Shown in pieces: positions 12,146 through 19,744 of a stretch of DNA of 43,500 bases (its first letter is position 1; each line of letters opens with the position of its first letter). This DNA is from Glandiceps talaboti (Eukaryota; Hemichordata; Enteropneusta; Spengelidae): assembly GCF_964340395.1 (NCBI RefSeq), contig NC_135563.1, forward strand, positions 15,409,651 through 15,453,150. Direction: 5' to 3'. A program made the position numbers and the translations under genes. The notes beneath the pieces were generated by a model. The model worked only from the letters and a program-made list of their open reading frames with translations, did no database searches and was not told the DNA's origin.

Positions 12146-14847
12146 CACAATGGCACTGAAGCACAAGTGCAACTACCAAATATTCAAATGAACTATGGCC
12201 AGCGACTGTACAAATGGCATTGCAACACAACTATTATAACATCAAATTAACTTACTTGGTAAGGAGTCCTCTATATTTATTCAGCTCATCCAGATTGGCA
12301 AAACGTAAATCGTTCTGGCAACCACACATAATAATTGGTGTGTGAGGACAGAATCGGCGTATCTCTGGAAACCACACAGACTTGATATGTTTCAATGATG
12401 GTGGCTTAGCAATTGAAAAACACAGTAAGACCACATCACACCTGTAACAATATATTACACGATAAATTTAATACATATACAATACACATGTTTCCCTAAA
12501 GACCACTTTGCTGTACCTCAGATTCCATGGATTTCATGTCATTTTTAAAGTCACTAACATTTGCTTTTGAACACTTCTATTAAAGGCAACAGATGGCAGC
12601 CATTTTGGAGAATGTCATCAATTTAAAGAACTTTTTTTATGAAGACTTGCGAAAAGGTGAGAAAAGGTGCAATATATTTTTTTGGATCACAGAATGAAGG
12701 GATTTTATTTATTGCTTCAATTTGGATTGTGTGTAGTAGATTTAACAGTGAGAGTAAAGGTTACCTTATACATGTATTACGACAATGAGGGCAAAATATG
12801 TGAAAAGTTACGATTTTAATTGACCACAATCAGGGTTTAAAATTGTGTAATTTTCCTTGCTATCAAATTAGTGCTGCTTGCAGATGTAGTAATTTAGTCA
12901 GCACTCAATACTTTCTGACATATTGTCACTTTCCAGTCGACAGTAACACTTTGATTTCAAGTTAGCAAGACTTTGAGTCACTATATATATACTATATTAC
13001 ACTACATGTGAATGACTCTTTGTTATGACAATTTCCCCGACACAAGTTAAACACAAGTTGTGGAAATAATACTCCAAGAAAATACAGCCGTTCCTTAAAG
13101 ATGGCAGATGAGTTATAGAGATACTTTAATACAATTCCGACTGTAGAATGATTATTTTTATGTCACATAAAACAAAAATAATCGATGAAAACAGTAAACT
13201 ATTAATCTAAAGAAACATTAATGCCTACAAAGCAATTAGGAATTCACTTCTTGTGATTATGAAATTGGAAACTAAATTAGCTATCATTTAGTAGTGATAC
13301 CCTTTATAATAATGATTTATATACATTGCAGTATATGTCTTAATCTGCATCTAATTCCACTCAAGCTTTTCCACTTAACTCCCCAATCTATCTTCAATTT
13401 ACTCATATTAAACCCCTTCACTGCACAGACTACTTGTCAAACTTTCATTCCAAATTCCAAATTTGTTTAATTTACAGAAATTTCATTAACAGTAAATTTG
13501 ATTTTCCAAATTATTTGGCTTTACATGATTTGTGAGAAATAAAACGTGATATTTTACTCGTGCACTTTCCCCATTACAATTACATTATGATTAAAAAGTG
13601 GAATAATTCTATTGTCAGCAACCTTTCACCCTAATCTGACCTCTGACCTCACCTGCCATATGCAAAACGTCTGTCTTTATGATGGTCACCAAATGTATCC
13701 CATAATCTTAGTGAGGCTTCAGCCCCATCCACATTGTCACGAGCTCGTTCCTGTATCTGAAATGAAAGAACAATCCACTATATTTCATTCCTGAATGTCC
13801 AGATAAATTTAAATTATTAAAACCAGTACACACATACACAACTTTGTGATAATTCATGATAATTAGTAACTATCATAGCACTGATATTATATCAAAATAA
13901 ATTGAAAATTTCAACTCACAGAGTCAAAAAAACTTTTGAAAACAAAGTAGACCAAACCATTTGCTGTATTTTCTATTAATGGCAGTATACCAACCTGCAT
14001 CAACTAAACATTTAACATTATTCGTCATACAACTTACATTTTTTTTACAATATTTTTTATATTCGACATGGATATAAAAAACTTCTACTTTCATCTTTTA
14101 ATGGTTCAAAAAGTGTTTTGTGACTCATTCTAGAAGGTAGATCAGTAGTTAGTTTCACCAAGGACTTTATGAAAACCTCTACTGTTAAATCTTGAGGTGG
14201 TGAACTTCGATTCTGGTCTATTAACCTCTGGATATAGTCTATACTGGTCTATTTCTTACCTCTGGATACAGTCTATACTGGTCTATTAACCTCTGGATAC
14301 AGTCTATACTGGTCTATTTCTTACCTCTGGATATAGTCTATACTGGTCTATTCCTTACCTCTGTATACAGTCTATACTGGTCTATTTCTTACCTCTGGAT
14401 ACAGTCTATACTGGTCTATTTCTTACCTCTGGATACAGTCTATATTGGTCTATTTCTTACCTCTGGATATAGTCTATACGGGTCTATTTCTTACCTCTGG
14501 ATATAGTCTATACTGGTCTATTTCTTACCTCTGGATACAGTCTATACGGGTCTATTTCTTACCTCTGGATATAGTCTATACGGGTCTATTTCTTACCTCT
14601 GGATATAGTCTATACTGGTCTATTTCTTACCTCTGGATATAGTCTATACTGGTCTATTTCTTACCTCTGGATACAGTCTATACTGGTCTATAGCCCATAC
14701 AGTTGGTATATGTGTTGCCATCAACTGCTCCCTTGATATTTTAGCATTACATGCTCTGGCTACTATAAGCCTTGTCTTTCCTACTGCGTTGTCACCAACA
14801 ACCACACATTTCACCAAAGCCTGCTGTGCGGGACGTTCATTCTCCAT
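6649..14847 (-). CDS. RHOBTB: RhoBTB gene, complete coding region in 8 exons (743 aa)
   Basis: Joining minus-strand exons 14847-14665, 13756-13653, 12441-12256, 11046-10692, 9773-8975, 8196-8078, 7677-7441 and 6897-6649 gives one open frame of 743 codons plus stop. All introns are GT-AG and the phases agree. Domains: Rho-like GTPase (about 12-210), proline-rich linker (224-243), BTB1 (about 255-535) split by an insertion of about 155 residues (about 296-451), BTB2 (about 536-645), and a C-terminal region (646-743) with the family motif [15 protein letters not shown]. Human RHOBTB1/2 are about 700-730 residues with the same order. In mammals and flies RhoBTB proteins are CUL3 ubiquitin-ligase adaptors and the GTPase part is atypical. 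There is no CAAX box; the protein ends KRKWCL. Intron lengths are about 908, 1211, 1209, 918, 778, 400 and 543 bp. Identification rests on remembered family sequence, and the match is extensive. Exon joins were inferred by eye without transcript data. Confidence 0.95.
6980..7288. repeat. Diverged ~82-90 bp tandem repeat, 4 copies, in intron 7
   Basis: Copies begin near 6980, 7062, 7152 and 7237 with GGGGTGATTGGAAGG-like sequence, followed by CCTGCAAGGGTCT, a GTAACCAAGACTAGATT segment and a TTGTAGTTGTGG-like tail. The last copy is the most diverged. Confidence 0.9.
7441..7677 (-). CDS. RHOBTB: RhoBTB coding exon 7 (residues 583-661, BTB2)
   Basis: A 237-nt exon, acceptor TTATTCTGTAG, donor ACTAAG|GTAAAT, phase 0 at both ends. 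Encodes the second half of BTB2: [20 protein letters not shown], then [20 protein letters not shown] and the start of the C-terminal helical region [18 protein letters not shown]. The ANFLCLPHL segment is very close to the vertebrate ANRLCLPHL segment. Confidence 0.94.
7678..8012 (-). other. Rest of RhoBTB intron 6
   Basis: AT-rich intron sequence between the decoy acceptor and exon 7, with no other structure that I can identify. Confidence 0.5.
8013..8062 (-). repeat. Acceptor-region repeat, decoy copy inside intron 6
   Basis: Near-identical to 8193-8240, including TTTATTGATGAAGTGTATTA and the CCTAG|ATATG acceptor. It lies 16-65 nt downstream of the exon 6 donor. If used as an acceptor in place of the exon 7 site, the frame would read ATA TGA, a stop at the second codon. 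This looks like a duplication spanning exon 6, of which only the acceptor part is preserved. Confidence 0.85.
8078..8196 (-). CDS. RHOBTB: RhoBTB coding exon 6 (residues 543-582, BTB2)
   Basis: A 119-nt exon, acceptor TTGTCCTAG, donor ACAGAG|GTTAGT. Completes Asp543 and encodes the N-terminal half of BTB2, with [20 protein letters not shown] and GGNFREST, matching the human DGTISAHKPLLISSCD type segment. Phase 1 in, phase 0 out. The sequence just upstream of its acceptor is duplicated downstream of the exon inside intron 6. Confidence 0.93.
8193..8240 (-). repeat. Acceptor-region repeat, authentic copy (end of intron 5)
   Basis: On the coding strand it contains TTTATTGATGAAGTGTATTA followed by a short stretch and CCTAG|ATATG, the real exon 6 acceptor. 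It is repeated at 8013-8062 in the same orientation. Confidence 0.85.
8241..8974 (-). other. Rest of RhoBTB intron 5
   Basis: AT-rich intron. No repeat, RNA gene or extra exon seen. Confidence 0.5.
8975..9773 (-). CDS. RHOBTB: RhoBTB coding exon 5 (residues 277-543, split BTB1)
   Basis: A 799-nt exon, the longest in the gene. Acceptor TATCTCTGTAG, donor TTTTCAG|GTGAGT, leaving in phase 1. Residues 277-295 ([19 protein letters not shown]) continue BTB1. Residues about 296-451 are a low-similarity insertion rich in Ser, Thr, Glu and Asp ([32 protein letters not shown]). Residues about 452-535 are the second half of BTB1 ([30 protein letters not shown]). Residues 536-542 begin BTB2 (RKGLFS). 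BTB1 of mammalian RhoBTB proteins also carries an insertion at this point and mediates CUL3 binding. Confidence 0.95.
10043..10260 (+). mobile_element. Diverged SINE fragment in intron 4, copy 1
   Basis: Begins with CTCAGTCAATCCA and contains ACCTGGTAGGATAG, a TTTCATCCTACGTGC segment, GGGATTGTATGTTCCCCAGG and TATAAAGGG. In the same order these match the adjoining copy at 10266 and, on the other strand, the fuller SINE at 24990-25385. The tRNA-like head and the tail are not recognisable. It lies antisense to RhoBTB. Confidence 0.7.
10266..10450 (+). mobile_element. Diverged SINE fragment in intron 4, copy 2
   Basis: Starts with CTCAGTCAACCCAGC and runs through CTCATAGGACAG, GATCCCATGTGCT, GGATTGTATGTTCCCCAGG, GCCAGGAGTAATAGCTG and AGTGCTATGA. 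This is collinear with the minus strand of the SINE at 24990-25385, ending at the segment that there reads GTAATAATTGTAAAGTGCTT. It sits head to tail with copy 1, so it is either a nested insertion or a tandem duplication. Confidence 0.75.
10692..11046 (-). CDS. RHOBTB: RhoBTB coding exon 4 (residues 158-276)
   Basis: A 355-nt exon, acceptor ACCTTTCAG, donor CATCGG|GTAAGT. Encodes the end of the GTPase domain ([20 protein letters not shown] at 179-198, holding the position of the SAK-type motif, then RAALISRRH), the proline-rich linker [15 protein letters not shown] (229-243), and the first strands of BTB1 ([19 protein letters not shown] ending at 276). Ends in phase 0 exactly where the BTB fold continues in exon 5. 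Confidence 0.94.
11153..11300. repeat. Degenerate CCAGGA/GATTTTC repeat in intron 3
   Basis: Several diverged copies of a segment resembling CATGATTTTCAAGGACTCC and CAGGAATGGTTTTGAA recur every 40-70 bp. Probably an old minisatellite. Confidence 0.5.
11850..12088. repeat. Degenerate ~35-40 bp repeat in intron 3
   Basis: At least six diverged copies of a GCCAATGGCACTGAAGCACT-like unit, each followed by a CTGCTGTGT-like segment, lead directly into the TG microsatellite. A further CAATGGCACTGAAGCAC lies on its far side near 12148. The microsatellite probably grew from the TGTGTG inside this unit. Confidence 0.75.
12089..12144. repeat. (TG)n microsatellite in intron 3
   Basis: About 28 uninterrupted TG dinucleotides, read as (CA)n in the RhoBTB pre-mRNA, about 110 nt past the exon 3 donor. 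Intronic CA repeats near donors can influence splicing through hnRNP L in vertebrates. No such effect is shown here. Confidence 0.97.
12256..12441 (-). CDS. RHOBTB: RhoBTB coding exon 3 (residues 96-158)
   Basis: A 186-nt exon, acceptor TTGTTACAG, donor ACCAA|GTAAGT. Encodes the central GTPase strands ([20 protein letters not shown] at 98-117), the [10 protein letters not shown] segment, and GCQNDLRFA around 136-144. The latter replaces the canonical nucleotide-base motif (N/T)KxD with CQxD, a family trait of RhoBTB. It completes Arg96 with its first base and leaves two bases of Lys158 for exon 4. Confidence 0.94.
12442..13636 (-). other. RhoBTB intron 2, no further element
   Basis: About 1.2 kb of AT-rich intron. 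I see no coding exon, RNA gene or tandem repeat in it apart from the DR1 motif at its 5' end. Confidence 0.55.
13637..13649 (-). promoter_or_regulatory. Perfect DR1 motif at the start of RhoBTB intron 2
   Basis: On the coding strand two AGGTCA half-sites are separated by one base (AGGTCAGAGGTCA), starting at intron position +4 after the exon 2 donor. DR1 is the consensus for RXR heterodimers, HNF4 and COUP-TF type receptors. Binding is an inference from the motif only. Confidence 0.4.
13653..13756 (-). CDS. RHOBTB: RhoBTB coding exon 2 (residues 62-96, switch II)
   Basis: A 104-nt exon with acceptor CATTTCAG and donor GGCAG|GTGAGG. It encodes residues from Ile62, with [20 protein letters not shown] at 76-95, the RhoBTB form of switch II. 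Canonical Rho proteins have DTAGQ here. This one has DTFGD, so the catalytic glutamine is absent, as in other RhoBTB proteins. Enters in phase 0 and leaves with two bases of codon Arg96. Too short to stand out as an ORF, but the phase and homology fit exactly between exons 1 and 3. Confidence 0.93.
13757..14220 (-). other. Remainder of RhoBTB intron 1
   Basis: Between the donor array and the exon 2 acceptor. AT-rich, with a T-rich stretch on the plus strand at 14038-14062. I see no exon, RNA gene or further repeat, apart from an 8-bp partial array unit at 14213-14220. Confidence 0.6.
14221..14690 (-). repeat. 34-bp minisatellite made of the exon 1 splice-donor junction, 14 copies
   Basis: Twelve 34-bp units and two 31-bp units (14221-14251 and 14286-14316) tile the stretch exactly. 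On the coding strand each unit is 26 nt equal to the end of RhoBTB exon 1 followed by GTAAGAAA of intron 1. The unit at 14657-14690 is the authentic junction and the other 13 are intronic. Units at 14252-14285 and 14385-14418 are identical to the authentic one. Eleven intronic units keep AG|GTAAG; the two 31-bp units have AG|GTTAA. Common variants are CTG/CTA and CAG/CCG within the exon-like part. Confidence 0.97.
14665..14847 (-). CDS. RHOBTB: RhoBTB coding exon 1 (residues 1-61)
   Basis: Starts at ATG 14847 in a strong context (GCGCCATGG) and encodes the start of the GTPase domain. The P-loop GDNAVGKT is at residues 18-25 and the switch I segment [12 protein letters not shown] at 45-56, with Thr49 in the position of the usual switch I threonine. 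The donor is CCAGAG|GTAAGA, phase 0. The last 26 nt of the exon are one unit of the 34-bp tandem array that continues into intron 1. The exon is 183 nt long. Upstream, 5' UTR exons are expected but cannot be placed. Confidence 0.95.
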
Positions 14848-14855
14848 GGCGCCAT
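14811..14855 (-). promoter_or_regulatory. Candidate uORF overlapping the RhoBTB start codon
   Basis: An ATG at 14855, 8 nt upstream of the RhoBTB start and in another frame, opens a 14-codon ORF that ends at a TGA at 14813-14811 inside exon 1. The same frame extends back to another ATG at 14897 with no stop between. If this sequence is in the mature 5' UTR, the overlap would reduce initiation at the main start, although the main ATG has the stronger context. Whether it is transcribed as UTR is unknown: acceptor-like TATATATAG and ATTTTACAG lie close upstream. Confidence 0.4.
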
Positions 14856-14877
14856 TAGCTCAGCAACAACTCTATAT

Positions 14878-16683
14878 ATAAGATACAAACAAATCATGTT
14901 GTTAACATCTGTAAAATGGGTTCAACATTAAAATTTGCCACAAAATTAGGATTTGTTTAAAATCTTTCAACATGACACAAAATGCAAATATTATTGTTTT
15001 GGTGATCAGACCACAACTATGATAATGCACTTTGGAAAATCTGATAAAATTCAAACAGTTTTCAATTATAGGATAATATACCCTTGTCTAGTTGCTGAAT
15101 AGACTTTGACAAGATTTAGCGTAGATGGAGTGTAGAAAAATGCATGTATAAATGTTCATTCATTTTATAGGAGCGCCATTGTAAATTGCACACACAGGTA
15201 TACACTGGTAGAGTTTATATCTACCCAGTGCTTAACAATGACAGAGAATATTACTGAAAACTTATGGATGATATCTATATCGGGCATAAGTCAGAAGGGT
15301 AATTATTTTAAGGTGTATGATAAATATTTGGTTGGTTACACGCTATTCAAGTGACACTCCTAAAACGCCAGGATAATTTCTTGAAATAAACTTCATTTCA
15401 TGACTTCTGAATTGCCCCTTTTAAAACACTTAGTGTTTTCAATTCTTTCGTCTGAACCCCAGAAATGAGGACATCTTTTCTAGACTACTGACAATATCTT
15501 GAAATCCAAAATGATAAAATGAGTAATTAAGATAGACATCAAGAAATCAGAGAACAGATTGAACTGAAAACGTCACTACTTTAACGGGTAAATTTCACAT
15601 CCATCTTATCTGATCACCTGTCTATTATCATATACCTAATCTCATTACTTGTACTGTTCTTGTCAAAAATAAGTCACCGCTGCACTTCAGCTAAACACAC
15701 AGCACTCAATTACATCTCGAAACACAAACTAATGAACCAAAGTATTAAATCATTCATGACCATGCAACTTCAACAAACGTACTTGAACAACGAGGGATCT
15801 GATTTTCCTCACCCAACAACGTCATGAACGATATAAGAAATTCACAAAGCACACAGTGTAATGTTTAAACTCCGGTGAATTGCAACGATCTAATTTGATG
15901 AAGTTCTTTCACCCTGTCAAGAAAAGGGTCAGGTCTCGTGACAATAAGACAGTAGCATTTTAACTCATCAAACAGACAAGATGAATACGATGTCTTGAGA
16001 TTTAAACTCATTCCAAGTCTAACAGCCATGATTAATGTGTATTCAAGAAAAAGGCAGACATGCTGTTATTGCCATGACAACTGCTTCATCATCAACTTGT
16101 ATCCTGGATACAGTCAATTAAAAAAACTGCCTATGGTACATTTCTTTACATGTGTAATCATTTCAGTTAAAGGATTAGATACAATATACGATGTTGGAAA
16201 AATCTATAAAAAGACTGAATATTGAAGACAGGACAAAACAAAGCAAATATTACACATAGCATAGATACAAACTTTCAATGGCCGTCACTATCAATCAACC
16301 CCCACAACTGCTAACAATATACTTAGCTATACATACAAAACATGACTCCTGAGACAGAGTGTATACAAATGTTTGTAAAATTAAGATATGATGTGTCATA
16401 TTACACCCTATCAGATACTTATGCTACTTACAGAATAGAATAAAATATAATTTTTATTGCATCTGTTAAGAAAACTACATTTCTTCATTAAATCTTCTGC
16501 AATAAGCGTTCCGTGCTAAAACAAACTAGAAAATATATCAACTAGAGTAATAATAGTTAACAAAATATGTAAATAGTATATATGATACGACATGTTATGC
16601 CACACTTTCAGTCAGCAGAGAAGTATAATTAGAACTGAAGAAGGCAATGTATCTTACAGTCTATGTACAAATAACATAACATA
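14878..16683. other. Upstream flank of RhoBTB exon 1
   Basis: Presumably contains 5' UTR, promoter or the first intron of RhoBTB. I see no CpG-rich island and no clear TATA/initiator arrangement, only acceptor-like ATTTTACAG (14911-14919 on the minus strand) that could end a 5' UTR intron. No repeats recognised. Confidence 0.4.
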
Positions 16684-16795
16684 CTGATAACAAACTGATA
16701 ACAAACTGATAACAAACTGATAATGAACTGATAATGAACTGATAACGAACTGATAACAAACTGATAACAAACTGATAATGAACTGATAACAACTG
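16684..16795. repeat. 11-bp tandem repeat (CTGATAACAAA)n
   Basis: About ten units of CTGATAACAAA with CTGATAATGAA and CTGATAACGAA variants. It holds a GATAA word in each unit, so it is also a dense array of GATA-factor core motifs; that significance is speculative. Confidence 0.95.
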
Positions 16796-17130
16796 TTAAG
16801 AACTATGCAGGACTTCAGTAGATATAAACTTTACTACATATTCAAAAATAATGGAATCTGTGATGGCAAGGTTTGACATTTCCCTGTATTAGATTCTGGT
16901 AAAACTCATATATTAAATCCAACATGTTATAAAAAAAAACAGTGAAGAAGAAACTTCATAAAATGTTGACTAAACTTAGATTTTACCTAATCAAAAATAA
17001 TGACATTTATACTCTGCATGTATGAAATCAAAAAAACTAGTATACTGGCAACTCAAATCATAAATATGTAAACACATTGACAAGTTTCATTAAATTTTAA
17101 AAGCACACTATGTACCCTCAAAATCAAATC

Positions 17131-17540
17131 AAATATTCATATTCAATTATTAATATGAATATGTAATTTTTATCATAAAACATTTCTGTATCAAAGCCAG
17201 TACTACTTTATACTTTAAATATTCATAATCAATTATTAATATGAATATATAATTTTTATCATAAAACATTTCTGTATCAAAGCCAGTACTACTTTATACT
17301 TTAAAATATTCATAATCAATTATTAATATGAATATGCAATTTTTATCATAAAACATTTCTGTATCAAAGCCAATAAATGTACTTCTACATTAAATATTCA
17401 TAATCAATTACAATTTTATCATATTGCTTATTTCTCTATCAAAGTCAATAACTACATTTTTATATTAAATATGTAGCTTCTGCCTGTATCAAAACCACTT
17501 CTTGAACTTTCTAAAATAAAATATTTATATTCAATTATGA
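17131..17540. repeat. ~87-bp tandem repeat with an internal hairpin, 3-5 copies
   Basis: Copies begin near 17131, 17218 and 17304, with decayed ones near 17392 and 17466. Each carries ATTCATATTCAATTATTAAT-like sequence then TTTTTATCATAAAACATTTC and GTATCAAAGCCAGTACTAC. In the first copy ATATTCATATT and AATATGAATAT form an 11-bp inverted repeat with an 8-nt loop. Confidence 0.92.
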
Positions 17541-17660
17541 GTTTAACATGTACATGTATATTGTTTATAATTAGGCTTCTTTTTCTTATAAATAGGTGTG
17601 AAGATCTACACTGTAATGATGTTAGCTTGATGTATTTTCAATAATTGATTTTATAAGGGA

Positions 17661-18077
17661 ATGGTTCTTGATGTCATACAAAGACAGGATTATATACTAA
17701 TCAAATTAATCAAAATACATGTAGTTGGGGTGTTGTCTCGGTTACCCAGACTCTCACCACTGGGGGCTCTTCTACATAAAACTACAAAGACAGGACTACA
17801 AAACACGTTCCAACTACCCTGCACCAGAAATCACACAATTCATTTCTTCCAAGTCTTAAAAAAATGGGCTTATAGACGAGGCCTGTTTGTTAGATATATC
17901 AGTCACTTGAGAAGTGATAACATGTTGCGAAAGTACCTCAATCGTTTAGCCTGCAATGTTGGACGCGAAGGACTTGTTATTATTCTGAAAAGAATACACA
18001 AGTATACAAGTTCCATGTACCCTACCTGTAGACTTGAACCACAATTACTACTACATTATTGCTGCTATCCTAACTGA
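17661..18077 (+). other. Unassigned 138-codon open frame
   Basis: The longest non-repetitive plus-strand frame in the window. The predicted product is basic, with segments such as KKWAYRRGLFVRYISHLRSD and LARLACN-like patterns (RLACNVGREGLVIILKRIHK), but I recognise no domain. AT-rich DNA of this length is expected to contain a few frames of this size by chance. No start context or splice signal supports it. Confidence 0.15.
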
Positions 18078-18629
18078 CATTTTGATTTTTTTTAAAAACT
18101 GCTAAGCCCTACCCCTCAACACACATACAATGTAATGTGTACAAAACGTTTTGTGTAAATTTGAATAGAATACGGTGTATTTGGGCCGACCGGTCACATT
18201 TCCATATACCTGCCCGGAAAAGCTCTCATGATGACACCTAATTATGTATTCATCATGTGACCTGAATGCACAATATAAATGTCTAATTACATATTTGTAA
18301 TTCCACCAATCACATATTCTATGGCGGAATGCCATTTGAGACCAGCATAACAGAAGAATTACTGAGTACTACACTTAGAAAGAAAAAATCAATTTCAGTT
18401 AGGACAGTTGAAATACATGTTAGCGTTTGTCCTTTAGTGATAAATAAAAAAAGAGCCAGTCTGAAATGTAAGTCTTGCAAATTTTTTTTTATAATGAAGT
18501 ATTCTTGTTTTTAATGACTGCAAACAACTCATAAGACATACTTGATGAATCTATAAAAGCATAGAAATCAGCCAATGAAACATTCTGGACACAGCTTAGT
18601 TATTTTTGTGCGCCATTATTATGATAATG

Positions 18630-18652
18630 AGGTCACAGGTCATTTGAGGTCA
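18630..18652 (+). promoter_or_regulatory. Composite DR1 + DR4 nuclear receptor motif
   Basis: Three perfect AGGTCA half-sites: the first two one base apart (DR1), the second and third four bases apart (DR4, spacer TTTG). It lies about 3.8 kb upstream of the RhoBTB start codon. DR4 is the thyroid receptor/LXR type spacing. Binding is inferred. Confidence 0.4.
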
Positions 18653-19744
18653 AACAGATTTACAACGCAATAAAAGTTTATATGCGAATATTTCATAAAC
18701 GCGCACATCGTTAAGAACTCAATATTGTAAAATAAAGCATTTTTTTTTACAGCTACACGAGGTAATACTTTGAAAAGAGTCTTTAAATTGGAAAAGAAAT
18801 AAAATGTTGTATAAAATAAACCCAAGGGAGCAGGCCTTTTATTACTTTCATGCGAAAAGTGCTTCATTCTGAAGTAAAGTGTACTTAAAATCTTTTTTTA
18901 CATTCCACAAGGTACAATCATAAAGCCATAAGTCTTCATCAGTTCGCTGTTATAGCTTAACTTCTATTACACGTTTCGCTTCTTCAAAGGAACTTGTAAA
19001 TGCCGTATTGATTGAATGAACTTCACCATGCATTTATCGATTGGATGAGTATAGATAGAATCCATGCAAACACTCCATGGAGACCTAAATGTACAGCATT
19101 TACATATCACAGTGCCATTTTTGACCTTCTCTGAATTTCCTAGTTGTTTCTCTCTGGGTTTTTTTTTCATGAAAGACTTTCAAATTGCAACCGATCTTTT
19201 GTAACTTCTCTTAATTTGGTAACTTATGTGAAATCATTTAAACATTATTCTATTATTGGAAAATTCACTGTAGATTTAAGATCCTGCTCACTACAAGTGG
19301 AAGTAGGTCACAAAAAACGTTATATTACATTTACAGCTGAATTCAGAAAAACTTGAAAGAACTAAATCTGTGGAAGATTAATTTATGAAAACTGAATGAT
19401 TTCATGTGAATTTCAAGACCACATGACATAAAGAACACACTGTCATGATGAATACCAACAAGAAAAGAAATCCTGTATTTACTGTACAAATGTGTACAAT
19501 TTGTCATGTGTGATATGATTGTACATTGTATATCATGGATACCTTTCTCAAGACTTGTTGTAATACATGTTGTTCTGGGTTTTTTTTAAGGTTAATATCC
19601 TCAATTCTAAGTATTTGTATAATGTGTTGTCACAGAACCCCACAATGCAGTGCCAGTGTGGCATACTTAAAAAGGCTATTTATATAAGAACTTGCATTGC
19701 TCTCCATAGCCATGTTTGTGTGACTGACATTTTGTGAGAGAGTG

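Noticed and set aside
14445-14642. Plus-strand 65-codon periodic frame
   Set aside because: Antisense shadow of the 34-bp splice-donor array (three units make 102 nt).
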